From contig CP065009.1 of the NCBI GenBank assembly GCA_016699755.1, forward strand, positions 930,001 to 994,000: a stretch of DNA of 64,000 bases, given 5' to 3'. The stretch is from Candidatus Peregrinibacteria bacterium. GTDB lineage: Bacteria > Patescibacteriota > Gracilibacteria > CAIRYL01 > GCA-016699755. The stretch's first letter is position 1, and each line of letters begins with the position of its first letter. Of the stretch, positions 34,568-42,871 are shown one piece after another. A program made the translations under genes and the position numbers. The notes beneath the pieces were generated by a model. That model was given only the letters and a program-made list of their open reading frames with translations, was not told the origin of the DNA and searched no databases.

Positions 34568-35245
34568 ATGGGACAGAAAGCAAATCCAAATGATGTTCGT
34601 ATCGGCATAACCACTCGTTGGCCAAGTATGTGGTATGCAGATGCAAAAAATTTTAGTCGGTACCTGAAACAAGATATCTGTATTCGTAAATTCCTCTCCC
34701 GAAAATTAACTGATGCGGGCATTTCTCGTATCGAGATTGAGCGGACAAGTGCTCACACTGCTCTTATTATTCATTCGAGTAAGCCCGGAGTTATTATTGG
34801 TCGAAGTGGAACTGCTGTGGAAGATTTAAAAAAAGAACTTCAAAAAGAGTTTGGTGAGAATTTTGAAGTGACCATTCGAGAGGTAAAGGGTCCCGATCTT
34901 GATGCTGAAATTCTTGCAGAATCTGTTGCATTTCAAATTTCGCGTCGTGTAAGTTTTCGCCGTGCCGCAAAAGGAATACTCAAAAAAGCAATGGATGCTG
35001 GAGCAAAAGGGGCAAAAGTACAGATTAGCGGACGTCTCAATGGAGCAGAAATCTCACGGACGGAGTTCTTTTTGGAGGGAAAAATTCCACTTCAAACGTT
35101 TCGAGCTGATATTTCTTACTCTTCCCGAAGAGCAGAGACAACCTACGGAACCATTGGAATAAAAGTATGGATTTTTCGTGGAGAAGTTTTCAAAAATCGC
35201 CTTCAGAAGAAAATGGAAATGTCTCCACTCGCAGAAGCAATTTAG
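34568..35245 (+). CDS. rpsC: Small-subunit ribosomal protein S3 (uS3)
   Basis: 225 residues with the start MGQKANPNDVRIGITTRW, a KH domain (SKPGVIIGRSGTAVEDLKKEL in parts) and the C-terminal ISGRLNGAEISRTEFFLEGKIPL. The frame is open upstream to 34442, but that part overlaps L22. The leader is C/T-rich (CTCTCTTCCTCCTCTTTTC). The next gene is an unrelated secreted protein, so the S10-type operon is broken after S3. Confidence 0.97.
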   Translation: MGQKANPNDVRIGITTRWPSMWYADAKNFSRYLKQDICIRKFLSRKLTDAGISRIEIERTSAHTALIIHSSKPGVIIGRSGTAVEDLKKELQKEFGENFEVTIREVKGPDLDAEILAESVAFQISRRVSFRRAAKGILKKAMDAGAKGAKVQISGRLNGAEISRTEFFLEGKIPLQTFRADISYSSRRAETTYGTIGIKVWIFRGEVFKNRLQKKMEMSPLAEAI

Positions 35246-35381
35246 TTTTTCCTTGGATTTTTTTGAGATGAGCGAAAGAGCTGTGGAGTGGTAACATCAG
35301 AAAATGCGGATCATTCAGCTGAGATTTTCTTGCACTTTTCTTTGAGAAGGTTCATTGGTGTAAAAGCTGTTTTTCTCTAGT

Positions 35382-36947
35382 ATGCGTTTTCGAAATAAAA
35401 TTATTGTGCCCCTCTTTTTCCTCCTCTTTGCTCCCCTATCGTTTGCCGAAAAAAGCGAGGAGAGGATGACTCATATTTCTCTTGTGAATGAAACAGGCTC
35501 GCTTGCTGTAGATGTTTCTTTTTTGCCAACAAAAGAAGGGGGAGACACTATTATCCTTCTTCACCACACGCCATTCCTAAAATCTGATATTTCTTTGGAT
35601 GATTCTTCTTTATGCCGACTCCTTCCTCGGAAGAAAGCTATTTTTCTTTGCCTATTTCAAAAAGAATCCCCTGAGTTTCAATATCATGTTTCCTCGAAGT
35701 TTTCGACAAATACAAATACTCTGCGATTTTTGACCTTTGGAAAGTACGGCAACAAAAGAGATGGTTTTCAGTCTTTTTTTCAGCGAGAAGATCTGAGCTT
35801 CCCCCAGAAAACAGAAGAAGACGTGTCTCATGAGCCTTCGGAAGATACTTCTCCTCAAGCATCAGAAGTGAAATATCCCAAAACAAGACCTCCTCTCCCA
35901 GAAACACGACTACGAACGATTCCCGATCCAGAATCGAATATTCTCCTTTCTGGAACAAAAGAGAATGTTGTCGGATCCTTTTTCTTTGAGCCAAGAAACG
36001 AACCAGCTATTATTGAAAAGCTTGCAGTACAAATCAATGGAGTGGACACCACCGGAATTTTTCCAGATATTCCCGATGATCAAGGTATGGTTGAAGCGGT
36101 TTCGTTGTGGCACCAAGATGGAACACCGTTTCTCAAAAAAAATGGAGAAATGGCGAAATCTGGAAGTATTCAGAGTAATGGAATTGTGCTTTTTGAGGGG
36201 CTTCAGGTTGTTATTCCTGAAGAGGGAGAGCGTATTTTTGTAACGGTGGATACTCTTCCTATGGTACGTGATCGAAGTGGGTCTACCATTTTTGTTACTA
36301 TTCCTTTCTTAGCAGGAAATACTCGTATTATTGGCTACTTTAGCCAAAAAGAAATGGTGTTTTCTTCAGATATTCCTCCGAAATCAAATCCCCATTTTTT
36401 TATTGTGCGGAGCCGTTTACAAGTTGAAGAAGACAAAAGTCAACCTAACACTCCTCTTCACTCTGGCAAGAATAATCTCCTCAAATTTACCCTCTCTGCT
36501 GAAGGGGATCGTGAGGTTTTTTTACAGAACATTGGTGTCGAAATTTCTGCTTTCTCTCATTTGGAGCAATCATTTTCCGTAACAAGTTTGCGTCTTTTAC
36601 AAGGAGGAGAAGTTATTGCTTCCCTTTCTGGAGAAGACCTTACAGGAAAACAAACTCTTATGGTTGGCTCATGTGCCACTGGTGATTCGTGTTATTCGGA
36701 CAGTGGAAATCGATATAAAATTAAAAGTCCTCGCTCATTCCTTATTGAAGCGAATATTTCTTCCACAGGGAACTTTTCTGGAGATGAAGTTTTAGGAGCA
36801 AGAATTTATATTAATGGAACAAACCCTGGAGAGGATGGATTTCTGTGGGAAGACTACGGATCCGGAGAGAATGACGGTATATCTTTACAGTGGATGCCTC
36901 GAAATGATGATCTTACTGAGCTTTTTGGAGAAGTTCGTGCACTATAG
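35382..36947 (+). CDS. Secreted protein of unknown function
   Basis: A 521-residue protein not recognised. A signal peptide (KIIVPLFFLLFAPLSFAEK) leads into a beta-rich region. A Pro/Ser/Glu linker (about 145-190) is followed by two modules that look like Ig-type beta-sandwiches (about 190-345 and 355-500), with NLLKFTLSAEGDREVFLQNIGVEI and a Cys pair near VGSCATGDSC. There is no membrane anchor at the C-terminus. It lies alone between S3 and the DUF5671 gene. Secretion is well supported; the role is not. Confidence 0.75.
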   Translation: MRFRNKIIVPLFFLLFAPLSFAEKSEERMTHISLVNETGSLAVDVSFLPTKEGGDTIILLHHTPFLKSDISLDDSSLCRLLPRKKAIFLCLFQKESPEFQYHVSSKFSTNTNTLRFLTFGKYGNKRDGFQSFFQREDLSFPQKTEEDVSHEPSEDTSPQASEVKYPKTRPPLPETRLRTIPDPESNILLSGTKENVVGSFFFEPRNEPAIIEKLAVQINGVDTTGIFPDIPDDQGMVEAVSLWHQDGTPFLKKNGEMAKSGSIQSNGIVLFEGLQVVIPEEGERIFVTVDTLPMVRDRSGSTIFVTIPFLAGNTRIIGYFSQKEMVFSSDIPPKSNPHFFIVRSRLQVEEDKSQPNTPLHSGKNNLLKFTLSAEGDREVFLQNIGVEISAFSHLEQSFSVTSLRLLQGGEVIASLSGEDLTGKQTLMVGSCATGDSCYSDSGNRYKIKSPRSFLIEANISSTGNFSGDEVLGARIYINGTNPGEDGFLWEDYGSGENDGISLQWMPRNDDLTELFGEVRAL

Positions 36948-37070
36948 AAAGGCTCATTTTTTTCTCATGACAAACGAGTCGAAGTAGAATAATGATTAAG
37001 AGAAAGCCGGAATACCCGTCTTGATTTCTTGAATATGGGAGAGGATACTACATGTGTTTTCTTAAAAAAA

Positions 37071-38000
37071 ATGTCTTCTCAAAAAACTACGGAAAATGGC
37101 GCACAGAATGCCTTTTTCTATCTCACGAGTTTCTTCTCATTGAGTTTTGTCGCCTTTGGAGTGGGCAATCTCCTTTTCTCCATGGTGCATTTTTACTTTC
37201 CAGAAAGTACAAACCTGTATTCTCAAGACTTCTCGCAAGATTCCCTTAAGTTTGGAATCGCAGCACTTCTCATTGCTTCCCCTGTCTATTTTTTCACGAC
37301 AAAAACTCTTTATCGATTCTTGGCGGAAAAAAAACTTTCCTACGAATCGGGAATTCGACGCTGGCTCACCTATGTCGTACTTTTTATTACCATTGCCACT
37401 GTTTTGGGAGACCTTGTCACCACGCTCTATTCATTTTTGGGAGGAGAATTAACCATACGATTCCTACTAAAATCCCTCATTATTTTGGGAATTTCCGGAG
37501 GCATTTTTCTCTTCTATTTTCTGGATGTTCATACGAACGATTCTGCTTTTCAGAAAATGAAAAATAGAGTATTCACTGGAATTTTTTGGACAGTTGTTCT
37601 GCTTCCTCTCTTTTGGGCTTTTACTATTCTTGAAAATCCTCAAATAACACGAATGAAGAAAATCGATGAAAATACTATTGCTCTTCTTCAGTCACTTCAA
37701 TACACAGTGGAAGCCTATGCAGAAAATGAAAAGGAACTTCCCAAAGACATCGAAAGTATCGCCTCTCCGCAATATGGAAGTTTTTCTCTTCAGGATATAA
37801 AAGACAAAAATATTTCCTATACCCCCACCTCTGAGAGAGAATATACACTCTGCGCCAATTTTGAGAGAGATAATCAACAAGATAACGACACATCATATTT
37901 TGGAAACGGAAATTGGAGTCATTCTGCAGGAAATTTCTGCTTTTCGCTCTCCGTAAAAAAAGACAATATCGGAAAAGAATTCATTCCTACTCCTCAGTAA
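37071..38000 (+). CDS. DUF5671-like multi-helix membrane protein
   Basis: 309 residues from ATG 37071 (ATG 37035 is possible). Five hydrophobic helices in the first 200 residues, with a pattern (FFSLSFVAFGVGNLLF; IAALLIASPVYFFTTK; RRWLTYVVLFITIATVLGDLVT) that I associate with DUF5671 proteins frequent in CPR. The remaining 100 residues form an outward domain with Cys at YTLCANF and NFCFSL. It is probably co-transcribed with smpB, which starts 8 bases later. The function of the family is unknown. Confidence 0.6.
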   Translation: MSSQKTTENGAQNAFFYLTSFFSLSFVAFGVGNLLFSMVHFYFPESTNLYSQDFSQDSLKFGIAALLIASPVYFFTTKTLYRFLAEKKLSYESGIRRWLTYVVLFITIATVLGDLVTTLYSFLGGELTIRFLLKSLIILGISGGIFLFYFLDVHTNDSAFQKMKNRVFTGIFWTVVLLPLFWAFTILENPQITRMKKIDENTIALLQSLQYTVEAYAENEKELPKDIESIASPQYGSFSLQDIKDKNISYTPTSEREYTLCANFERDNQQDNDTSYFGNGNWSHSAGNFCFSLSVKKDNIGKEFIPTPQ

Positions 38001-38008
38001 AACGAACC

Positions 38009-38455
38009 ATGGCAGAGATAAAAAACCGAAAGGCATTTTTTGACTACGAAATTCTCGATCGACTTACAGCAGGAATGGTACTCCACGGATCGGAAATAAA
38101 ATCGCTTCGAGCAGGACGTGGAAGTTTTTCGGGAGCATTTGTTTCTCTCAAAAGCGGAGAGGCGTTTCTGAAAAATTTCAATATTCAGCCATGGGAATTT
38201 GCACAAGAAAAACTCAATCCAGAGCGAGAGAGGAAATTACTCCTTAAAAAACAAGAGATTGAGCGACTCATCAAAAAAACAGAAGAACAAGGGCTTACAG
38301 TAATTCCCTTAAAACTTTTTTTTACGAGAGGCTATGCCAAAGTAGAAATTGCTCTTGCCCGCGGAAAACGAAAGTACGATAAAAGACAGAGTATAAAAGC
38401 AAAAGATACCGAACGCCGCGCGAAACAAACGCTCAGACAATATGGCGGAAAATAA
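38009..38455 (+). CDS. smpB: SsrA-binding protein
   Basis: 148 residues, normal length, binding tmRNA for rescue of stalled ribosomes. Motifs: NRKAFFDYEILDRLTAGMVLHGSEIKSLRAG at the N-terminus (in parts), NPERERKLLLKK, FFTRGYAKVEIALARGKRKYDKR and the basic tail. ATG 38009 gives the family start. The tmRNA gene itself is not in the window. Confidence 0.97.
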   Translation: MAEIKNRKAFFDYEILDRLTAGMVLHGSEIKSLRAGRGSFSGAFVSLKSGEAFLKNFNIQPWEFAQEKLNPERERKLLLKKQEIERLIKKTEEQGLTVIPLKLFFTRGYAKVEIALARGKRKYDKRQSIKAKDTERRAKQTLRQYGGK

Positions 38456-38461
38456 AGAAAA

Positions 38462-38926
38462 TTACATAGATTTTTCAATTCTTCTCCTCAGCCGTTCTGC
38501 TCTTTGTTTGATATAAGGAGAGGGTTCTCCAATGCTTAGTCTCGATTCTCCACCAGAATCCTGCACAGCATTTTCATGAGTATATGTATCCTGTTTTAAA
38601 AATTGAGTGTTTGCTTGAAGCAATTGCCCCCGACTCCATGTTCCTACAACTCTACTATTTCCAACGATAGCAAAAGTCTTTTTCTCTCCTCGCTGTCGAA
38701 CAAGAGTATAGGGAATTCCATGAATCTGTTTTTGAAACTGAATGGGGAAATCATTCATATTGATTCCATTCCTATTCACAATATTTTGAACTTTCGTCAC
38801 ATCAGAATCCATACTCGCTTCAATTTTCTCTTGAAGATTTCTACGCGTCGCATTTTGATGAGTCCATTCAAGAGTATATTTTGGACTTTCAGCAAAAAAT
38901 GCTATTCGATTCTCAAAGAATGTCAT
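38462..38926 (-). CDS. Hypothetical protein
   Basis: A 154-residue protein, not recognised. There is no signal peptide or membrane helix; it is basic at the C-terminus (KQRAERLRRRIEKSM), and the middle (IHGIPYTLVRQRGEKKTFAIVGNSRVVG) looks like a small beta-rich domain. It is convergent with smpB (6-base gap) and has its own promoter upstream, which supports a real gene. Confidence 0.6.
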   Translation of the reverse strand: MTFFENRIAFFAESPKYTLEWTHQNATRRNLQEKIEASMDSDVTKVQNIVNRNGINMNDFPIQFQKQIHGIPYTLVRQRGEKKTFAIVGNSRVVGTWSRGQLLQANTQFLKQDTYTHENAVQDSGGESRLSIGEPSPYIKQRAERLRRRIEKSM

Positions 38927-38949
38927 GTCTGTTTTTGAAAATTTATTTT

Positions 38950-38955
38950 ATTATA
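38950..38955 (-). promoter_or_regulatory. Consensus -10 for the hypothetical gene at 38926
   Basis: TATAAT on the minus strand inside an AT-rich 68-base gap, preceded by TTG. The start of transcription would lie about 17 bases before the ATG. The -35 is poor. Confidence 0.4.
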
Positions 38956-38994
38956 CAACTTTTTTGTATTAAAAAATAACAGTCCCGTGAAACA

Positions 38995-39939
38995 CTATGA
39001 AGATCCTCCTATTTGTCCACTTACAAACGTGGCAACAAGCGCATAGCTCGTCAAAATAATAATAATACCAATAATGGCACCGCGAACTGTTTTTTTTCCA
39101 GATTCTATACGCTCTTCATCGCCAAATGCGGAAATCCAAAGTCCTCCGCCATACACCAAAATCGCCAGTGAAATAACCGCTAAAAACCCAAGAAAATAGC
39201 GTAAAATCGCAGTAATCTCATGAATACCACGAGCGGCATCTGGACTGTATTTTACTATTCCATCGCCACTGAGCATATACGGATAAAGCACCTGCTTGAC
39301 AAGCACTTCATTCAAAAGAATAACTACTACCCCAACGCCAACCCAAGTAAGTACAGTTTTCTGTTGACTAATTTTCTCCGTATCACCAAATGCGGAAATC
39401 ATATTCCATCCAGAAATAAGGAGAAAAGCGACCGCCGCAATAATAATGAGTGACTGAAACCAGCTCAACGCATTGAGCACTAAGAGTGTTGTCTCTTTCG
39501 CTGCTGTGTTGATGAGTTCGGGAGTAGTGAGGTTTCTCAGATCAAGAATATCAAAAATAATGATGTCGAGCACCAAAGAGAATACTAACCCGAGAAGTGC
39601 CCAGGTAATTCCCCTCTTTCCATTTTTTACGCTTTCTTCATTTCCTCCAGAAAAAATTATTTGTATACCGCTCCAAGTGATCCAAATAATCGCAATCATC
39701 CCCAAAAAGAGACGAATAACTTCAACTGCCGCTTTTATCCCATTGGAGAGAATGGCGGACCCTGAACTTGGTGCATTATTTGCCACTGGATCAGGATTCC
39801 AAATTCCAGGGACAGGAGGAAGGGAAACATCGGCAGAAAATACCTCGGCTTCTCCTCCAGCGATGACGAGAAACCCTATGAGAAAAAGGTAGCAGAGAGT
39901 AATACGAAATGCCTGCCAAAGAGCGAGTGGTTTTTTCAT
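38995..39939 (-). CDS. VirB2/TrbC-like membrane protein with three repeated modules
   Basis: 314 residues: signal-like N-terminal helix, then a pattern used three times, namely a hydrophobic helix, a short polar turn rich in Gly, Asp, Glu and Lys, and another helix. The turns read SGGNEESVKNGKRGITW, SAFGDTEKISQQKTVLTW and SAFGDEERIESGKKTVRG. Single modules of this kind occur in small VirB2/TrbC-type pilins of type IV secretion systems. Three in one protein is unusual. It overlaps the upstream paralogue by 4 bases, so the two form an operon. No VirB4, VirB6 or VirD4 gene is in the window. Confidence 0.7.
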   Translation of the reverse strand: MKKPLALWQAFRITLCYLFLIGFLVIAGGEAEVFSADVSLPPVPGIWNPDPVANNAPSSGSAILSNGIKAAVEVIRLFLGMIAIIWITWSGIQIIFSGGNEESVKNGKRGITWALLGLVFSLVLDIIIFDILDLRNLTTPELINTAAKETTLLVLNALSWFQSLIIIAAVAFLLISGWNMISAFGDTEKISQQKTVLTWVGVGVVVILLNEVLVKQVLYPYMLSGDGIVKYSPDAARGIHEITAILRYFLGFLAVISLAILVYGGGLWISAFGDEERIESGKKTVRGAIIGIIIILTSYALVATFVSGQIGGSS

Positions 39940-40826
39940 GAAGATGAAGGAACAAGGGCAGAAACAAGTGCAAACGAAGAGATGATGATAATAATTCCAA
40001 GTCCTGAACCGATGATGATTTGCTTTGCTTTCCCCTGCCGCTCATCATCTCCAAAGGAAGTGACATAATATGCTCCAGCAACAACGAGTGCAAAAGTGGT
40101 AAGTGACCCCAAGAAGGCAAGAAAAAAATTGAGGAGTCCAGTAAATTGTTCTGCAAAATTCTGAATTTCTGTTTCTCCTAATGTCCGACTTTCTGGATAA
40201 AATACAAAGTTTACAAGAGGACCAGCGAGCATAACAGCAATCATACCAAAAAATCCCCACTGAAAAATTTTCTTTGCCTTGTCGACTTCGTCATCTTGCC
40301 CATTTGCACGAATAAATGTGAGTCCTGCATAAAAAATCATAATAAGCGCGATAGGAACAACAAAGACTTGCATTCCTGAAACAATACGTTGAAGCAGATT
40401 TTTTGCTGGCTCTGGATCGATAATGTTCTCCCCTTGACCAATAATATTCAAAACATCACCGATTTCCGTGGCAAGTGCCACAAGCACAAACCCCAAAATA
40501 CCCCATGTAACATTTTTCCGCTGAGTCGAAATGGCCTCTTCACTCTCTGCTGTAATAATTCCCATAATATAAATGGTCCAAGTAATAAGCGCCAAAAATT
40601 CAAATAAATACCGAACTATCGGCATGAAGCTCTGAAAGAAAAAGGACTGCATCATCTCACTTGTACTTCCATTGGAAAATGAATGAAAAAATTCCTTTAT
40701 ACCAGGCGCCCAATTGTGAAGCCCTGGTTCAAGAGGTCCTGCATAAGAAATTTCTGGAATCAACAAAAACCCGCAAACAAAAAGAAATGGAAACGCACGG
40801 AGAAGTTTTTGTTTTTGGGAATGCAT
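39936..40826 (-). CDS. VirB2/TrbC-like membrane protein, paralogue of its neighbour
   Basis: 296 residues from ATG 40826 (the frame is open to 40922, but only that ATG gives a good signal peptide: AFPFLFVCGFLLIPEISYAG). It has the same three-module design as the downstream gene, with turns TAESEEAISTQRKNVTWG, RANGQDDEVDKAKKIFQWG and TSFGDDERQGKAKQIIIGS. The proteins are clearly related but divergent, suggesting an old duplication. Likely an envelope complex of two multi-helix subunits (inference). Confidence 0.7.
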   Translation of the reverse strand: MHSQKQKLLRAFPFLFVCGFLLIPEISYAGPLEPGLHNWAPGIKEFFHSFSNGSTSEMMQSFFFQSFMPIVRYLFEFLALITWTIYIMGIITAESEEAISTQRKNVTWGILGFVLVALATEIGDVLNIIGQGENIIDPEPAKNLLQRIVSGMQVFVVPIALIMIFYAGLTFIRANGQDDEVDKAKKIFQWGFFGMIAVMLAGPLVNFVFYPESRTLGETEIQNFAEQFTGLLNFFLAFLGSLTTFALVVAGAYYVTSFGDDERQGKAKQIIIGSGLGIIIIISSFALVSALVPSSS

Positions 40827-41180
40827 TTTGTATGATTTTTTTCCTATTATTTTACTATAAATAATAAAAACAAACAAATATTGACGAACCACGACAATCC
40901 TCTTAAAAAAATCCAAGACCATAAAAAGGCATGAAAAGATTGTGTACCTCTTACCATCTGGAGTTCAAACCTAATACATTAACTTTTATCCAAGAAACCA
41001 TTTTTTCGAGAACGAAATGGTATGCACTAAATATGTCCTTTTCCTATCACTTTAAAAATTCTTACGTTTAGTTTTTTCAGAAAAAAGACGTGTTCTTTTT
41101 TGAAGGATAATTCCTCTTTTTTATTTTTCAGAAGAGTATTACCTCTTGTTGAAAAAAGAAAAATATCGGAAAATGAGAAT
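40827..41180. other. 354-base gene-free gap with divergent promoters
   Basis: AT-rich spacer between the divergent VirB2-like operon and NAD kinase. I see an imperfect promoter on the minus strand, a 7-bp hairpin ACCATTT/AAATGGT (40997-41021) and a GATAAT (41106-41111) that could be the -10 for NAD kinase. No ORF or RNA gene is recognisable. Confidence 0.5.
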
Positions 41181-42035
41181 ATGTTTCATCGAATCGCACT
41201 TCACGCTCGATCGGGAATTTCATCTTCTGCACTTCATCTCGTCATTGATGCCATTGAAGAGAAGACGAAAAAACTTTTTCTCACCCCTGAAACAAGGCAG
41301 GGAGAATATGCAGAGTATCCTTCTGTTAATTTTTCGGAGGGTTATGATCTTTTTGTTGTTATTGGAGGAGATGGAAGCGTATTAAGTGTTGTGGGACGCA
41401 TGGAGGAGTTTTCCACCCCAATCCTCCCCCTTTGTGCGGGAACCGTTGGATTTTTGGCAGACACCCCTCCGCATTCCTTCTCAACGGCAATAACTCGAAT
41501 GGAAAGTGGAGACTATATACAGGATGAAAGATCACTTTTAGACGTAACATTTCAAAAAAGTAACGGAGAAGAAACAATATTTCATGCCCTCAATGATGCT
41601 GTGGTATCGCAATCATCCGTTGCTCGACTTGTTTCCATTCGCACACTCATCGACGGAAAATATCTTACAACATATCGAGCGGATGGCGTTATTGTTGCTA
41701 CTCCTACCGGAAGCACCGCTTATTCACTTTCTGCAGGTGGTCCAGTTGTGCATCCAGAATTTTCTGCGCTTCTCCTAACTCCGGTGTGCCCTCATACGCT
41801 TTCGCATCGCACGCTTGTGCTTCCAAAAGAAAAAGAAATCTCTCTCTCTGCAGATACCGAAAATCGAGAAGGGTTATTGGTCACAATAGATGGACAACGA
41901 GTGATCTCTATGGAAAGAAATGATATTGTACATGTTCGCATAAGTGACAAAAAAGTGATTTTTCTTCGTCTCCCAGAAGAACATTTTTTCAAAACTCTCA
42001 AACGGAAAATGCACTGGGGAGGAGGAGAAATTTAA
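41181..42035 (+). CDS. nadK: NAD kinase (ATP-NAD kinase)
   Basis: 284 residues from ATG 41181; a TTG-started frame from 41100 is less likely. GGDGSVLSVV is the nucleotide-binding motif, LNDAVV the conserved N/D pair, and TPTGSTAYSLSAGGPVVHP the hallmark of the family. It makes NADP+ from NAD+ in the cytoplasm. It is followed after 110 bases by hrcA, which has its own promoter. Confidence 0.95.
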   Translation: MFHRIALHARSGISSSALHLVIDAIEEKTKKLFLTPETRQGEYAEYPSVNFSEGYDLFVVIGGDGSVLSVVGRMEEFSTPILPLCAGTVGFLADTPPHSFSTAITRMESGDYIQDERSLLDVTFQKSNGEETIFHALNDAVVSQSSVARLVSIRTLIDGKYLTTYRADGVIVATPTGSTAYSLSAGGPVVHPEFSALLLTPVCPHTLSHRTLVLPKEKEISLSADTENREGLLVTIDGQRVISMERNDIVHVRISDKKVIFLRLPEEHFFKTLKRKMHWGGGEI

Positions 42036-42080
42036 AAATCGAAATAAAATTACCAATACCACCCACCAAGAATTTTGCTG

Positions 42081-42110
42081 TTGGTTTTTCTGACAAAAAA
42101 AGAGTATAAT
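42081..42110 (+). promoter_or_regulatory. Promoter of the hrcA operon
   Basis: TTGGTT (42081-42086), an 18-base spacer and a perfect TATAAT (42105-42110) in the context AGAGTATAAT, the same ten bases found before pilB. No CIRCE inverted repeat (TTAGCACTC-N9-GAGTGCTAA) is visible here, although HrcA normally binds one. Confidence 0.65.
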
Positions 42111-42145
42111 TTAGAGTAGTCTCACCTCCTCTTTTCCTCTTCATA

Positions 42146-42865
42146 ATGCCAAAAAACGAGAGACGCTACACTATTCTTCGGGCCATTGTTCAAAACTTTA
42201 TTGAAACGGCTTCTCCTGTAGGGTCGCGTGCGCTCCAAGAAAGCTTTGGATTTGGGTTCTCCCCTGCAACTATCCGAAGCGAAATGAGTATTTTGGAAGA
42301 GGAAGGATTTTTACGTTCTCCACATACATCTGCAGGACGTATTCCTACTGAACATGGATTTCGACACTACGTTTCGACATGTCAATCGGATCTTGCAAAA
42401 CTACGACCATCGGTAGAACGGGAATTTACACAACATTTTGAGCAATATCTCCAATCAAAAGCTCAGGATGAAAATGTTTATGATGCAGTGAATGTCCTCA
42501 CTGCACTCACCCCAAATGTTGCTTTTTCTACTATTCCGAGCGCGGATCGCATGTTCTTTTTGGGATTTTCCAACGCTCTGCAACAACCAGAATTTTCTGA
42601 ACCAGGTATCGCAAGTGGTATTTTTCGTGTTCTTGAAAACAATTTTCGCGCTATTCTCGATTCACTTGAAATTGCTAAGGAGCCACGGATTTTTATTGGA
42701 AGTGAAAATGCCATCCCTGAAATTCAATCATGTAGCCTCATTGTGAGCATGTTTTTCATCGGAAAGAAAAGGGAATATATTGGCATTTTAGGTCCCATGC
42801 GCATGAATTACATACGAAATATTGCCGCTGTGGAATCGGCAACTGAATTTCTTCAGTATCGATAG
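42146..42865 (+). CDS. hrcA: Heat-shock repressor HrcA, short form
   Basis: 239 residues, about 100 shorter than typical HrcA. The winged-helix N-terminus is complete and distinctive: RYTILRAIVQNFIETASPVGSRAL, FSPATIRSEMSILEEEGFL (in parts), SPHTSAGRIPTEHGFRHYV. The rest carries a reduced GAF-like domain ending with GILGPMRMNYIRNIAAVESA. It would repress chaperone genes until unfolded protein titrates GroEL (known for the family). It is first in an operon with grpE. Confidence 0.92.
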   Translation: MPKNERRYTILRAIVQNFIETASPVGSRALQESFGFGFSPATIRSEMSILEEEGFLRSPHTSAGRIPTEHGFRHYVSTCQSDLAKLRPSVEREFTQHFEQYLQSKAQDENVYDAVNVLTALTPNVAFSTIPSADRMFFLGFSNALQQPEFSEPGIASGIFRVLENNFRAILDSLEIAKEPRIFIGSENAIPEIQSCSLIVSMFFIGKKREYIGILGPMRMNYIRNIAAVESATEFLQYR

Positions 42866-42871
42866 TCATTC

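Noticed and set aside
42036..42145. CIRCE operator before hrcA
   Set aside because: No TTAGCACTC/GAGTGCTAA pair, even allowing mismatches; only a standard promoter is seen.
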